64,000 nt of DNA from Halomarinibacterium sedimenti (GCF_019312585.1 NZ_JAHWDP010000003.1:434001-498000); one strand, 5' to 3'. Counted from the stretch's first letter, positions 54,216 through 63,751 are shown. Numbers and translations: made by a program. The notes: generated from the letters alone by a model not told the origin.

Positions 54216-55616
54216 ATGCAATTAAGCCCAAACGAGCATAACAACTTCTCACTTACCCGTTTCGAGTCCATGTTAAAAACTAATGATGTGTACTTCTTCG
54301 ACTCTGAAGAGTTCGAGGAAATTATTCATTATTATCTCGAAAACGGTAAGATTGCCCTTGCAAAAAAGGCAACCAAGCTTGGTTTGGAACAACATCCTAC
54401 CTCTACCAATTTAAAATTGTTTAGGGTAGAAATGTACATTTTTGAAAACAAGCTGGAAATCGCAGAGCAGTTGTTGGATGAATTATATCTTCTAGAACAA
54501 TCTAATGAAGAGATTTATATTCAAAAAGCGAATATATTTTCTCGAAGAGACGACCACGAAAACGCCATCAAACTTCTTGAAAAAGCACTCGAAATAAGTG
54601 AAGATCAAGGCGATGTCCTTTCGTTATTAGGTATGGAATATCTTTTTATTGAAGATTACCAAAATGCGAAGTATTATTTTATGAAATGCCTTGAACAGGA
54701 TGAAGAGGATTATTCGGCATTGTATAATATCGTGTACTGTTTTGAATATTTAGACCAAAGCGAGGAAGCCATAGACTATCTCAATGATTTTCTGAATAAA
54801 AACCCGTATTGTGAAGTGGCGTGGCACCAAGTTGGAAAACAGTATTACGCCTTAAAAGAATATAAGAAAGCCTTAGCAGCATTTGATTTTGCTATTATAA
54901 GCGATGATCGATTTATAGGTGCATATCTAGAAAAAGGAAAAGTTCATGAACGTTTAAAGGAGTTTGAACGTGCTATTGAAAGTTATACCATAACGCTAAC
55001 TCTAGACGACCCTACTTCGTTTGCATTGCTTAGAATTGGGAAGTGTTATGAAAAAATGAACAATCCCGAAATGGCGCTTCAGTTTTATACAAAATGTGTA
55101 GAGGAAGATTCGCTTTTGGACAAGGCTTGGATTGCTATTACCGATTATTACTTTAGAAAACGAAATTTTCAAAAAGCCTTGTATTACATTGAAAAAGCAT
55201 TAAATATTGATAATGAAAATGTTTTGTATTGGCAGCGTTATGCAAAGATTAATAAGCAATTAAACTTATTTGAAGAGGCCGAGCACGGCTTTAGAAGAAG
55301 TATTGAGCTTGGTAATTACGAAATGGACACATGGATTTCTCGATGTGATATATTATTACAATTAGGCGAGTATGATGCAGCTATTAATAATTTATTACAA
55401 GCCAAGGAATTCTATCCAGAAAATGCCGAAATTGAATACCGCCTTGCAGGATTATACTATACTGTTTTAGAGCCAAACAAAGGTGTATTCCATTTAAAAA
55501 ACGCCTTAAATCTTGATGAAGAATATTCATTAATTATTGAAGAACTATTTCCTTCGGTATTTAAAAATAAAAGTGTGAAACAATTAATTGTGAATCACCA
55601 AAAACCTTCGGTTTAA
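54216..55616 (+). CDS. TPR protein
   Basis: 466 aa, no signal peptide. At least ten tandem TPR-like repeats with pattern A-x-Y-F...ALEID (for example NAKYYFMKCLEQDEEDYSALYNIV, KALAAFDFAIISDDRFIGAY). A cytosolic scaffold; partner unknown. 137 bp of intergenic DNA precede it, with no recognisable motif. A DUF368 gene follows 32 bp later. Confidence 0.82.
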   Translation: MQLSPNEHNNFSLTRFESMLKTNDVYFFDSEEFEEIIHYYLENGKIALAKKATKLGLEQHPTSTNLKLFRVEMYIFENKLEIAEQLLDELYLLEQSNEEIYIQKANIFSRRDDHENAIKLLEKALEISEDQGDVLSLLGMEYLFIEDYQNAKYYFMKCLEQDEEDYSALYNIVYCFEYLDQSEEAIDYLNDFLNKNPYCEVAWHQVGKQYYALKEYKKALAAFDFAIISDDRFIGAYLEKGKVHERLKEFERAIESYTITLTLDDPTSFALLRIGKCYEKMNNPEMALQFYTKCVEEDSLLDKAWIAITDYYFRKRNFQKALYYIEKALNIDNENVLYWQRYAKINKQLNLFEEAEHGFRRSIELGNYEMDTWISRCDILLQLGEYDAAINNLLQAKEFYPENAEIEYRLAGLYYTVLEPNKGVFHLKNALNLDEEYSLIIEELFPSVFKNKSVKQLIVNHQKPSV

Positions 55617-55648
55617 ATTCTTAATTTTGGGAATCGATAAATAAACCT

Positions 55649-56671
55649 ATGCCTTCCCGAAATTTTCTTCAGTATTTTATCATTTCGTTAAAAGGAGTTG
55701 CTATGGGAGCAGCAGATGCTGTCCCAGGTGTCTCTGGGGGAACGATTGCTTTTATATCGGGAATTTATGAAGAGTTAGTGACTACCATAAGTAACATCAA
55801 TCTATCTTTATTAAAAACACTTAAAAATCAAGGCTTTAATGCCTTTTGGAACCAATCCAATGCAAGTTTTTTAGTAGCATTACTAACGGGTATCCTTATC
55901 AGTTTTGTTTCCTTTATGCGTTTGGCAAAATACCTCATTGAGAACCATCCTATCCTTATTTGGTCTTTCTTTTTCGGTCTAATTATCGCCAGTATCATTT
56001 ACGTAGGAAAACAAATTAAAAAATGGCGACTATCTACCCTAGTAGCTTTAATTTTAGGAACGGTCATTGCCTTTTATATTACCACACTTCCCTCTTTAGG
56101 CACCAATGAAAGTGCTTATTTTTTGTTTTTTGCTGGTGCTTTAGCCATCTGTGCTATGATTTTACCTGGAATTTCGGGGTCCTTTATTTTAGTGATTCTT
56201 GGAGCGTATAAAACACTAAGTGATGCCCTACACGATTTCGATTTTAAGAGAATTGCCATTTTCGCGGCAGGAGCTCTTATAGGACTTTTAAGTTTTAGTC
56301 ATGTGTTAAAATGGCTTTTCAAAAATTATGAAAACACCACACTTGCCTTACTTACAGGTTTTATAGTGGGTTCCTTGAACAAAATTTGGCCTTGGAAAGA
56401 AACATTTTCGGTGTATTCAAAAGAAGTGGGAGAAATTATTCCTTTTTCTGATGTTTCAGAAGTGGGAACTCTTTCCGTTTTCCAACAGAACATTCAAGAT
56501 TTTGAAACTTTAAAAACCGCTACCGAAGTTAGTATTAGTCCTTTTCATTTTTCAGAAATTAATGGGGGAATCGATTCTCAAATTTGGCAGTCTGTGGTAT
56601 TTATCCTTATTGGATTTTTGACTATTTTTTTACTTGAAAAATTTGCTCATAGTAAAAAGCAACTCACATGA
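55649..56671 (+). CDS. DUF368 membrane protein (undecaprenyl-phosphate transporter family)
   Basis: 340 aa, about eight membrane helices in two inverted halves, each holding the family box: KGVAMGAADAVPGVSGGTIAF near 14-34 and LPGISGSFILVILGAY near 175-190. DUF368 proteins (PopT) have been reported to return undecaprenyl phosphate across the membrane. Overlaps the next, paralogous gene by 4 bp. Confidence 0.88.
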   Translation: MPSRNFLQYFIISLKGVAMGAADAVPGVSGGTIAFISGIYEELVTTISNINLSLLKTLKNQGFNAFWNQSNASFLVALLTGILISFVSFMRLAKYLIENHPILIWSFFFGLIIASIIYVGKQIKKWRLSTLVALILGTVIAFYITTLPSLGTNESAYFLFFAGALAICAMILPGISGSFILVILGAYKTLSDALHDFDFKRIAIFAAGALIGLLSFSHVLKWLFKNYENTTLALLTGFIVGSLNKIWPWKETFSVYSKEVGEIIPFSDVSEVGTLSVFQQNIQDFETLKTATEVSISPFHFSEINGGIDSQIWQSVVFILIGFLTIFLLEKFAHSKKQLT

Positions 56672-57705
56672 AAAGCACACGAAATCTTAGTGACAGATTA
56701 TGGCTTGTCCTTAAAGGTCTTGCGATGGGGGCAGCTAATAAAGTTCCTGGGGTTTCGGGTGGTGTTGTAGCATTTGTTGCTGGGTTTTATGAAGAATTTA
56801 TTTATTCCCTTCAAAAAGTGAATAGAAAAGCCTTTAAACTTCTTGTTAATGGGAGGTTTAAAAGCTTTTTTCAATACATCAATGGGCGATTTCTAGGATT
56901 GCTTATTCTAGGAATGATTATAAGCTACTTTAGCGTATCAAAAATTCTAGATTACTTAATTGTGCATTACGAACTCTACGTTTGGAGTGCCTTTTTTGGG
57001 ATGATAATAGGCTCAATTTATTACATTTCCAAAGATTTTGGTGAATGGAATCGCAAGTATATTGGATATGTTTTACTTGGAATTATTGCTGGTTTGAGTA
57101 TTAGTTTTTTGGAGCCTGCTAAAGAAAATCATAATTTAATTTTTGTCTTTTTTTGTGGAATGATTAGTGTTTCTGGGATGACCTTGCCTGGGCTTTCTGG
57201 TTCTTTTATTTTAATGCTCATTGGAAATTATGTACTCTTATTAGTGGATTCTGTAAATGCATTATATGATACCTTTTCAGATATTATTCAATTTGATTTC
57301 AGTTTTATCGATGACACAAGCAGAATCGAATTATTAAAAGTACTTATGGTATTTTCAATAGGATCTTTAGCTGGATTGGTTTCTTTTTCACATATTTTAG
57401 GCTATGTTCTTAAGCATTTTAAAAAGGCTACCTATGCCGTTATAATTGGATTTATTGCAGGTTCCCTAGGAGTGGTTTGGCCTTGGAAAAACAAAGAATA
57501 TGAATTGGATTCCCTAGGAAATATTAGAATCGATGCCGAAGGAAGAGAAATTATTAAAGATTATGATAGATACATCCCGTCAGAATTTTCATTCGAGACA
57601 TTTTTAGCAATTTTCTTTATCATTGCAGGCATTATCCTTGTTGTAAGTCTAGAACGATATAATAAATCACAAAAACAGAATGGCAAAATACGGACTCATA
57701 GGTAA
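56668..57705 (+). CDS. DUF368 membrane protein, second tandem copy
   Basis: 345 aa. Same two boxes: KGLAMGAANKVPGVSGGVVAF near 14-34 and LPGLSGSFILMLIGNY near 170-186. AAD has become AAN relative to the first copy. Begins inside the first gene's stop (ATGA) and its own last 26 bp overlap aroE, so all three genes are translationally linked. Confidence 0.88.
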   Translation: MKSTRNLSDRLWLVLKGLAMGAANKVPGVSGGVVAFVAGFYEEFIYSLQKVNRKAFKLLVNGRFKSFFQYINGRFLGLLILGMIISYFSVSKILDYLIVHYELYVWSAFFGMIIGSIYYISKDFGEWNRKYIGYVLLGIIAGLSISFLEPAKENHNLIFVFFCGMISVSGMTLPGLSGSFILMLIGNYVLLLVDSVNALYDTFSDIIQFDFSFIDDTSRIELLKVLMVFSIGSLAGLVSFSHILGYVLKHFKKATYAVIIGFIAGSLGVVWPWKNKEYELDSLGNIRIDAEGREIIKDYDRYIPSEFSFETFLAIFFIIAGIILVVSLERYNKSQKQNGKIRTHR

Positions 57706-58411
57706 GAATATTTCCTATTCTTTTTCAAAAGGGTTTTTTAATCACAAATTTGAAACTGAAAAAAGAAAAGACACCTACGAAAATTTTGATATTAACTGTA
57801 TTGAGGATTTTCCTAACATTATAAAAAATACTCAAGGTCTAAAAGGTTTAAACATAACCATACCGTATAAGGAAAGTATTATTCCCTTTTTAAATAAATT
57901 AGATAACGAAGCCGAAAAAATTGGTGCTGTTAATACAATTAAGTTCAGTAAAAATGGACAACTTATTGGATACAATACAGACCATTTCGGATTTGCAAAG
58001 TCATTAGAAGAGTTTTTTCCTTTTCATAAAAAAACTGCCTTAATCTTAGGGACTGGGGGTGCTTCAAAAGCCATTAAGTACGTTTTAGAGACTCTTAATT
58101 TTGAATTTCTAACTGTATCAAGAACTCCAAACGGAACATCTATTTCTTACGAAGCTATTAACAGAGATATTATTAATAAGTACTTCTTAATAATAAATTG
58201 CACACCTGTTGGCACTTTCCCAAACGTAAATAGCTACCCACAAATACCCTACCATTTACTCACAAAGAATCACGTTTTATATGATTTAATCTATAACCCC
58301 GCACAAACCGAATTTATAAAAAGAGGCTTTGCTGCAGGGGCTAGGGTAACAAACGGAATTTCTATGCTTGAATACCAAGCCGAAAAATCTTGGGCTATCT
58401 GGAAATCATAA
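57680..58411 (+). CDS. aroE: shikimate dehydrogenase
   Basis: 243 aa, short for the family. Shikimate-binding SYSFSKGFFNHKF, catalytic Lys in NITIPYKESI, GAVNTI, Asp in GYNTDHFGF, and NADP loop GTGGASKAI, then INCTPVGTFP. Reduces dehydroshikimate to shikimate. Overlaps DUF368 by 26 bp in another frame. Confidence 0.94.
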   Translation: MAKYGLIGKNISYSFSKGFFNHKFETEKRKDTYENFDINCIEDFPNIIKNTQGLKGLNITIPYKESIIPFLNKLDNEAEKIGAVNTIKFSKNGQLIGYNTDHFGFAKSLEEFFPFHKKTALILGTGGASKAIKYVLETLNFEFLTVSRTPNGTSISYEAINRDIINKYFLIINCTPVGTFPNVNSYPQIPYHLLTKNHVLYDLIYNPAQTEFIKRGFAAGARVTNGISMLEYQAEKSWAIWKS

Positions 58412-58503
58412 AAAACCTCAAAAACCTGCTTCTTCCTTTGCAGTGTGGGCAGTTGTTAGTATCTTTCAGAACTAATTAAGTTAGAACCTTAACATTGAAA
58501 AAA

Positions 58504-60483
58504 ATGTCAGACAAAAATTTACAGGAAAAAGAAAATTCAGAAGAAGAAATTAAAGTTACAACAGATGAAAAAACTGAAGTAACAGAGGAATCAAAATCTG
58601 AAGAGTCTACGTCCGAGGAAGAAACCACTGAAGAAAAAGGAGTAGTTAAAGAAGCTGCCAAAGAAGTTGAAGCAGAAGAAACTTTTGAAACAAAAGACAA
58701 AGAAGAAGAAGCTATAGAAGAAAATGATACTGATGAAGAGGAAGATGAGGAATCTGAAGAGGAAGAAGAAGAGGAATTAGACTACCACGCACTTTCCAAA
58801 AAAGAGCTCATTACTGAGTTGAAAAAGTTGCTTAAAGACAAGCCCATTCAATCTATAAAAAATGCTGTTGAAGAAATAAGAAGTGAATTCAATTCTAAAT
58901 TTCAAGAAGAATTAGAACAAAAAAAGGAAGAGTTTTTAGCTACTGGGGGTAATATTATTGACTTTCATTATACCACTCCCCTTAAAAAGGAATTTAGTTC
59001 TCTATATTTCGATTATAAAGAAAAACGCAATAATTACTACAAAAGTTTAAAGCGTGATTTACAAGATAATCTTTCCAAAAGACTAGAATTAATTGAGGAG
59101 CTTAAGGGCTTGCTCAATATGGAGGAAAATATTAATACTACTTATAAACACTTTAAAGAAATACAGGAAAAATGGCATGTTGCTGGGGCAATCCCAAGGG
59201 ATAAATACAATACTGTTTGGAATACCTATCACCATCACGTTGAGAATTTTTACGATTTCCTTCACTTAAATCGCGAGTTCAGGGATTTAGATTTTAAACA
59301 CAATCTTGAGCAAAAATTAAAGATTATTGGCCGTGCAGAGGAGTTGGCGCAAGAGGAAGACATGAATAAGGTGTTTAGGGAGCTACAAATGCTTCATAAA
59401 ATGTGGAAAGAAGATATAGGTCCTGTTGCAAAAGAATATCGTGACGAGGTTTGGGATAAATTTAGTGCCGCTACAAAAGTAATTCACGATAAGCGACAAG
59501 CCTTTATGCAGGAGCTTGAAGCCGAGTTTGAAAAAAATTACGAAGTAAAAAAACAGCAAATTCAGCAAATAGAGGAAATCACAAAAAATACTAAGTCCAA
59601 CCATAAAGCGTGGCAAAATGCCATAAAAGCCGTTCAGGAAATTCGGGATGCTTATTTTGAGACTGGGAAAGTTCCTAAGGATAAAAACAAAGAAATTTGG
59701 AAAGCTTTTAAAGACACTACGCGATCCTTTAACCACGCAAAAAACAGCTTTTACAAAAACCAGAAAAAAGAACAGTTTGAAAATCTTGCAAAAAAGCAAG
59801 AGTTGGTAAAAATTGCTGAAGAAAATAAAGACGGAGACGACTTTGCAGTGATTACCCCTTTAATGAAAAAAATTCAGCAGGACTGGAAAAAAATAGGACA
59901 TGTTCCTAGAAAAGATAGTGACAAAATATGGAAGCTATTTAAAAATGCGTGTAACCATTATTTTGATAGACTTCACGCCGAAAAAAATGAAGCAAATAAA
60001 GAAGAATTAGCAAATTTCGAATCCAAAGAAGCCTTATTAAAAGAGGTCGAAGCTCTAACATTATCTGGAGATAATGATGCCGATCTAAAATTGATAAAAG
60101 AAGCTATATCTAAATGGAAAGACATTGGTCGTGTTCCTTATAATAAAAAGAATATTGACCAGAAATTTAATAAAGTTTTGGATGGGTTATTTGGTAAGTT
60201 AAAACTGAATAAAAAAGAAGTGGAAATGATTCGATTTGAAAATAAATTGAATGCCTTGGCTTCTCAAGAGGACGACCGTAAACTTCAAAATGAAAAGTTC
60301 TTTATTTCCAAAAAAATTACCGAAATCAAAGGAGATATTCGTCAGCTAGAAAATAATTTAGGTTTTTTCCAGCACGCAGATCAAAACAATCCTTTGGTGA
60401 AGGAAGTACACAATAATATTAAGAGGCAGAAAGAGCAACTAGATGTTTGGAAACAAAAAATGAAGAAAATAAAGTCTCTTTAA
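58504..60483 (+). CDS. DUF349 repeat protein with acidic N-terminus
   Basis: 659 aa from ATG 58504; a TTG nine bases upstream is less likely. The first ~95 residues are a low-complexity, Glu/Thr/Ser-rich, highly acidic tail. The remainder has several ~75-residue DUF349 coiled repeats recognisable by W-K-x-I-G-x-V-P (e.g. KWHVAGAIPRDKYNTVW, DWKKIGHVPRKDSDKIW, KWKDIGRVPYNKKNI). Function unknown; probably cytosolic, helical. Followed by a terminator. Confidence 0.88.
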   Translation: MSDKNLQEKENSEEEIKVTTDEKTEVTEESKSEESTSEEETTEEKGVVKEAAKEVEAEETFETKDKEEEAIEENDTDEEEDEESEEEEEEELDYHALSKKELITELKKLLKDKPIQSIKNAVEEIRSEFNSKFQEELEQKKEEFLATGGNIIDFHYTTPLKKEFSSLYFDYKEKRNNYYKSLKRDLQDNLSKRLELIEELKGLLNMEENINTTYKHFKEIQEKWHVAGAIPRDKYNTVWNTYHHHVENFYDFLHLNREFRDLDFKHNLEQKLKIIGRAEELAQEEDMNKVFRELQMLHKMWKEDIGPVAKEYRDEVWDKFSAATKVIHDKRQAFMQELEAEFEKNYEVKKQQIQQIEEITKNTKSNHKAWQNAIKAVQEIRDAYFETGKVPKDKNKEIWKAFKDTTRSFNHAKNSFYKNQKKEQFENLAKKQELVKIAEENKDGDDFAVITPLMKKIQQDWKKIGHVPRKDSDKIWKLFKNACNHYFDRLHAEKNEANKEELANFESKEALLKEVEALTLSGDNDADLKLIKEAISKWKDIGRVPYNKKNIDQKFNKVLDGLFGKLKLNKKEVEMIRFENKLNALASQEDDRKLQNEKFFISKKITEIKGDIRQLENNLGFFQHADQNNPLVKEVHNNIKRQKEQLDVWKQKMKKIKSL

Positions 60484-60489
60484 CACAAT

Positions 60490-60527
60490 AAAAAAAATCT
60501 GAGTTTAACCACTCAGATTTTTTTTTG
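60490..60527. terminator. convergent terminator that encodes the end of mazG
   Basis: AAAAAAATCTGAGT - TTAACC - ACTCAGATTTTTTTT: a 14-bp perfect stem. The mazG stop codon (complement 60505-60507) lies in the loop, so the KKNLSG end of MazG is written in the hairpin arm. Confidence 0.88.
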
Positions 60528-61287
60528 CTTCTTCCCAAAATATATCCATCTCGGCAAGGGTCATTTCTTTTAAAGATTTACCTAATTCCTTAGATTTACT
60601 TTCCAAGTATTGAAATCGTTTTATAAACTTTTTATTGGTACGCTCTAAAGCATTTTCTGGGTCAACTTTAAGGAATCGTGCGTAATTAATCATCGAAAAC
60701 AACACATCGCCAAATTCTTGCTCCATTTTAGCCTTGTCCCCTGCTTTCACTTCATGTTGCAATTCTTCTAACTCTTCTTTCAATTTTTCAAACACTTGTT
60801 GGGGCTCTTCCCAGTCAAACCCAACACCTGCCACTTTATCTTGAATTCTATTCGCTTTCACCAAAGCGGGCAGCGACTTAGGAACACCTTCCAAAACACT
60901 TTTTTTCCCTTCTTTTAGTTTTAAGTTCTCCCAGTTTTGCTTTACCTCTTCTTCATCAGCTACAATCACATCGCTATAAATATGGGGATGACGTGAGATT
61001 AATTTATCGCAAATCTCATTGGCAACATCTGCTATATCAAAATCGTTGGTTTCACTTCCTATTTTGGCGTAAAACACAATATGCAAAAGCAGGTCGCCCA
61101 ATTCCTTTTTCACCTCTTCCAAATCATTGTCTAAAATGGCGTCACCCAACTCGTAAGTTTCTTCAATTGTAAGATGCCGAAGCGTTTGCATCGTCTGCTT
61201 TTTGTCCCAAGGACATTGCGCACGCAACTCATCCATAATAGTCAATAAACGGTCAAAAGCCTGAAGTTGTTTTTCTCTAGAATTCAT
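60505..61287 (-). CDS. mazG: nucleoside triphosphate pyrophosphohydrolase MazG
   Basis: 260 aa in two MazG modules: LRAQCPWDKKQTMQTLRHLTIEETYELGDAI and KKELGDLLLHIVFYAKIG (first), then EEPQQVFEKLKEELEEL and EQEFGDVLFSMINYARFL (second). The acidic ExxE...ExxD metal-binding sets are present. Hydrolyses non-canonical or excess NTPs. Its gene ends inside a terminator. Confidence 0.94.
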   Translation of the reverse strand: MNSREKQLQAFDRLLTIMDELRAQCPWDKKQTMQTLRHLTIEETYELGDAILDNDLEEVKKELGDLLLHIVFYAKIGSETNDFDIADVANEICDKLISRHPHIYSDVIVADEEEVKQNWENLKLKEGKKSVLEGVPKSLPALVKANRIQDKVAGVGFDWEEPQQVFEKLKEELEELQHEVKAGDKAKMEQEFGDVLFSMINYARFLKVDPENALERTNKKFIKRFQYLESKSKELGKSLKEMTLAEMDIFWEEAKKNLSG

Positions 61288-61299
61288 AGATATAAAACT

Positions 61300-61329
61300 A
61301 AAAAATCTTCAACTGAGTGAAGATTTTTT
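61300..61329 (-). terminator. terminator after the DUF5606 gene
   Basis: AAAAAATCTTCA - ACTGAG - TGAAGATTTTTT: 12-bp perfect stem with T tract on either strand, between DUF5606 and mazG. Confidence 0.82.
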
Positions 61330-61357
61330 AAACATATTTTATTGAAAAGTTATAAAC

Positions 61358-61774
61358 TTATTCTTCTTCCGAAGCGTCTTCTGCTGATTCAGAAAAATTG
61401 GTAATTCCATTTTTAACTAGCAAATTATACCATTGTACTACTTTCTTAATATCGCTAGGATATACTCTATCTTCATCATATTCTGGAAGTACTTCAAAAA
61501 AGTATTCTTCCAACTCATCTTTGGAAGATTTATGACTTATGGTCTCTCCTCCATTTTCCTTTTCAGCAATTTTTTTGAAAATATCACGTAATGGAACTTC
61601 TTCAGTTAATGTATAAATAGCTATTTCAGAAAGTAAACTTACATTCTGACGCGCACTCACCGTTACTTTCTTTCCGTCGATTAAAGATTCGGCCAAAATT
61701 CCTGTACGGGTTTGGGTTTTCAATTGGTAAAGTCCGGGTTTTCCAGAAATAGATAAGATTTTTTCTAAACTCAT
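61358..61774 (-). CDS. DUF5606 protein
   Basis: 138 aa, cytosolic, ending in an acidic tail. LEKILSISGKPGLYQLKTQTRTGILAESLIDGKK is characteristic of this small Bacteroidota family; function unknown. Lies 61 bp downstream of def on the same strand. Confidence 0.82.
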   Translation of the reverse strand: MSLEKILSISGKPGLYQLKTQTRTGILAESLIDGKKVTVSARQNVSLLSEIAIYTLTEEVPLRDIFKKIAEKENGGETISHKSSKDELEEYFFEVLPEYDEDRVYPSDIKKVVQWYNLLVKNGITNFSESAEDASEEE

Positions 61775-61834
61775 AAATAGGATTACTTTTTAAGCGGGCA
61801 AATATCTTGGGTTACAATGGATTTTCCAAATGGA

Positions 61835-62425
61835 TTAACGTTTCTTTTTTGCCAAAGGAAACTTCATTCTATAATCTACTTTTACCTTCCCTTTCGAAAT
61901 ATTTGCCAATTTACTTTTAAGTAAACGCTTTTTGAGCGCAGAAAGTTTGTCGGTAAACAAAATTCCTTCAATGTGATCGTATTCGTGTTGCACAATCCGT
62001 GCGGCTATTCCATTAATAGTTTCGGTTTTCTTTTTAAAGTTTTCATCCATATATTCAATCGTAATGGTGTCTTTTCTAAAAACATCTTCACGCACATCGG
62101 GAATGCTTAAACAGCCTTCGTTAAAGACCCATTCATCACCTATTTCTTCAACCATTTTGGCATTGATAAAAACACGCTTAAAATCCTTTAAAAAAGCTCT
62201 TTCCTCTTCGGTTAAATCTTCATCATCTTCAAATGGTGAAGCATCCACTATAAAAAGTCGGATGGGCAACCCAATTTGAGGCGCTGCTAATCCGATACCT
62301 GAGGAAGCATACATGGTTTCAAACATATCTTCAATTAAGGCATCCAACTTAGGATAGTCCTTGTCTATTTCTTTTCCTATGACTCTTAAAACGGGATCTC
62401 CGTAGGCAATTATGGGGTATATCAT
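61835..62425 (-). CDS. def: peptide deformylase
   Basis: 196 aa. The three catalytic boxes are intact: GIGLAAPQIG (about 43-52), EGCLSIP (about 108-114, Cys ligand) and QHEYDHIEG (about 148-156, two His and Glu). Removes the N-formyl group from new proteins. Its start overlaps the ruvX stop by 4 bp. Confidence 0.96.
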   Translation of the reverse strand: MIYPIIAYGDPVLRVIGKEIDKDYPKLDALIEDMFETMYASSGIGLAAPQIGLPIRLFIVDASPFEDDEDLTEEERAFLKDFKRVFINAKMVEEIGDEWVFNEGCLSIPDVREDVFRKDTITIEYMDENFKKKTETINGIAARIVQHEYDHIEGILFTDKLSALKKRLLKSKLANISKGKVKVDYRMKFPLAKKKR

Positions 62426-62835
62426 GATTTTGAACTCAAATAATCTTGTAAAATAATAGTCGCACTAATTTCATCTATTAATGCTTTGTTTTGACGTTGT
62501 TTTTTTTTCAATCCGCTGTCAATCATCGTTTGAAATGCCATTTTACTGGTAAAACGTTCGTCTCTTCTTAGTATGGGAAGTTGGGGAAATGTTTCAGAAA
62601 ATTTCCCTAAAAACTTCTGAATATCCTCTTCTACTCTGGAATGGGTGCCATCCTTTTGTTTGGGTTCACCCACCAAAACCAATTCCACTTTTTCCTTTTC
62701 AAAATAGTCTTTCAAAAAAGAAATGAGCGTTTTTGTTTCCACAGTAGTCAATCCCGAAGAAATGATTTGTAACTCGTCTGTCACGGCAATTCCCGTGCGT
62801 TTCGTTCCATAATCCAATGCCATTATTCTTGCCAT
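62422..62835 (-). CDS. ruvX: Holliday junction resolvase RuvX/YqgF
   Basis: 137 aa. MALDYGTKRTGIAVTDE, LVLVGEPKQKDGTHSRVEEDIQKF and RRDERFTSKMAFQTMI match YqgF. Involved in rRNA maturation and possibly recombination. A promoter at 62844-62876 places the mRNA start within a few nt of the ATG. Followed by def. Confidence 0.94.
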   Translation of the reverse strand: MARIMALDYGTKRTGIAVTDELQIISSGLTTVETKTLISFLKDYFEKEKVELVLVGEPKQKDGTHSRVEEDIQKFLGKFSETFPQLPILRRDERFTSKMAFQTMIDSGLKKKQRQNKALIDEISATIILQDYLSSKS

Positions 62836-62843
62836 ACTGGGTG

Positions 62844-62876
62844 CAAAAATAGGGCTTTAAGAAATAGTAACCCAAA
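62844..62876 (-). promoter_or_regulatory. ruvX-def promoter (divergent half)
   Basis: Minus strand: TTTG (complement 62873-62876), 21-nt spacer, TATTTTTG (complement 62844-62851), 8 nt before the ruvX start. Exact consensus at both boxes. Confidence 0.7.
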
Positions 62877-62881
62877 AACTA

Positions 62882-62910
62882 TTTGGAATAAAACACGTAC
62901 GTTATCTTTG
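62882..62910 (+). promoter_or_regulatory. dapD promoter (divergent half)
   Basis: TTTG (62882-62885), 17-nt spacer, TATCTTTG (62903-62910), exact consensus. Only 5 bp separate its -33 box from that of the divergent ruvX promoter. Confidence 0.72.
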
Positions 62911-62922
62911 CACAAACTGAAA

Positions 62923-63744
62923 ATGACTATGACACAGCTTCAACAACTTATTGAAAATGCTTGGGAAGATCGCTCCCTTCTTCAAAATCCTGAAACGATT
63001 GCCGCCATTAGAGAAGTGGTACGACTTTGTGATGAAGGCGAACTTCGTTGTGCAGAACCTACAGCAAATGGATGGCAAGTAAACGAATGGGTGAAAAAAG
63101 GCGTAGTATTGTATTTCCCCATCCAAAAAATGGAAACCAGTGAAGTGGGCATTTTTGAGTATCACGATAAAATTCCGTTGAAGCGTGGTTACGAAGCGAA
63201 AGGAATTCGTGTGGTACCGCATGCCGTGGCACGATTTGGCGCGTATATTTCCAAAGGAGTGATTATGATGCCAAGTTATGTAAATATTGGTGCGTATGTA
63301 GATGAAGGAACCATGGTAGATACTTGGGCAACCGTAGGGAGCTGCGCTCAGATTGGTAAAAATGTACACTTAAGTGGTGGTGTAGGCATTGGAGGTGTAT
63401 TAGAACCCCTACAAGCAGCACCAGTAATTATTGAAGATAATGCGTTTATTGGTTCGCGTTGTATTGTAGTGGAAGGCGTACGAGTGGAAAAAGAAGCCGT
63501 TTTAGGAGCCAATGTAGTGTTGACTGCTTCTACCAAAATTATTGATGTAACGGGTGATACACCCATTGAAAGAAAAGGAGTTGTACCAGCGCGTTCTGTG
63601 GTAATTCCTGGAAGTTATACCAAAAAATTCCCTGCCGGGGAATTTAGTGTGCCCTGTGCTTTAATTATTGGAAAACGTAAAGAAACGACCGATAAAAAAA
63701 CATCCTTAAACGATGCGCTTAGGGAATATGATGTGGCGGTTTAG
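62923..63744 (+). CDS. dapD: tetrahydrodipicolinate N-succinyltransferase
   Basis: 273 aa. Start ATG 62923 (a TTG at 62908 lies in the promoter; a second ATG at 62929 is possible). N-terminal helical part (LQQLIENAWEDR) then a left-handed beta-helix of hexapeptide repeats (MPSYVNIGAYVDEGTMVDTWATVGSCAQIG, GVGIGG, VIEDNAFIGSRCIVVEGVRVEKEAVLGANVVLTAST). Uses succinyl-CoA; shows that this organism uses the succinylase branch of lysine synthesis. Confidence 0.96.
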   Translation: MTMTQLQQLIENAWEDRSLLQNPETIAAIREVVRLCDEGELRCAEPTANGWQVNEWVKKGVVLYFPIQKMETSEVGIFEYHDKIPLKRGYEAKGIRVVPHAVARFGAYISKGVIMMPSYVNIGAYVDEGTMVDTWATVGSCAQIGKNVHLSGGVGIGGVLEPLQAAPVIIEDNAFIGSRCIVVEGVRVEKEAVLGANVVLTASTKIIDVTGDTPIERKGVVPARSVVIPGSYTKKFPAGEFSVPCALIIGKRKETTDKKTSLNDALREYDVAV

Positions 63745-63751
63745 GCAAAGG

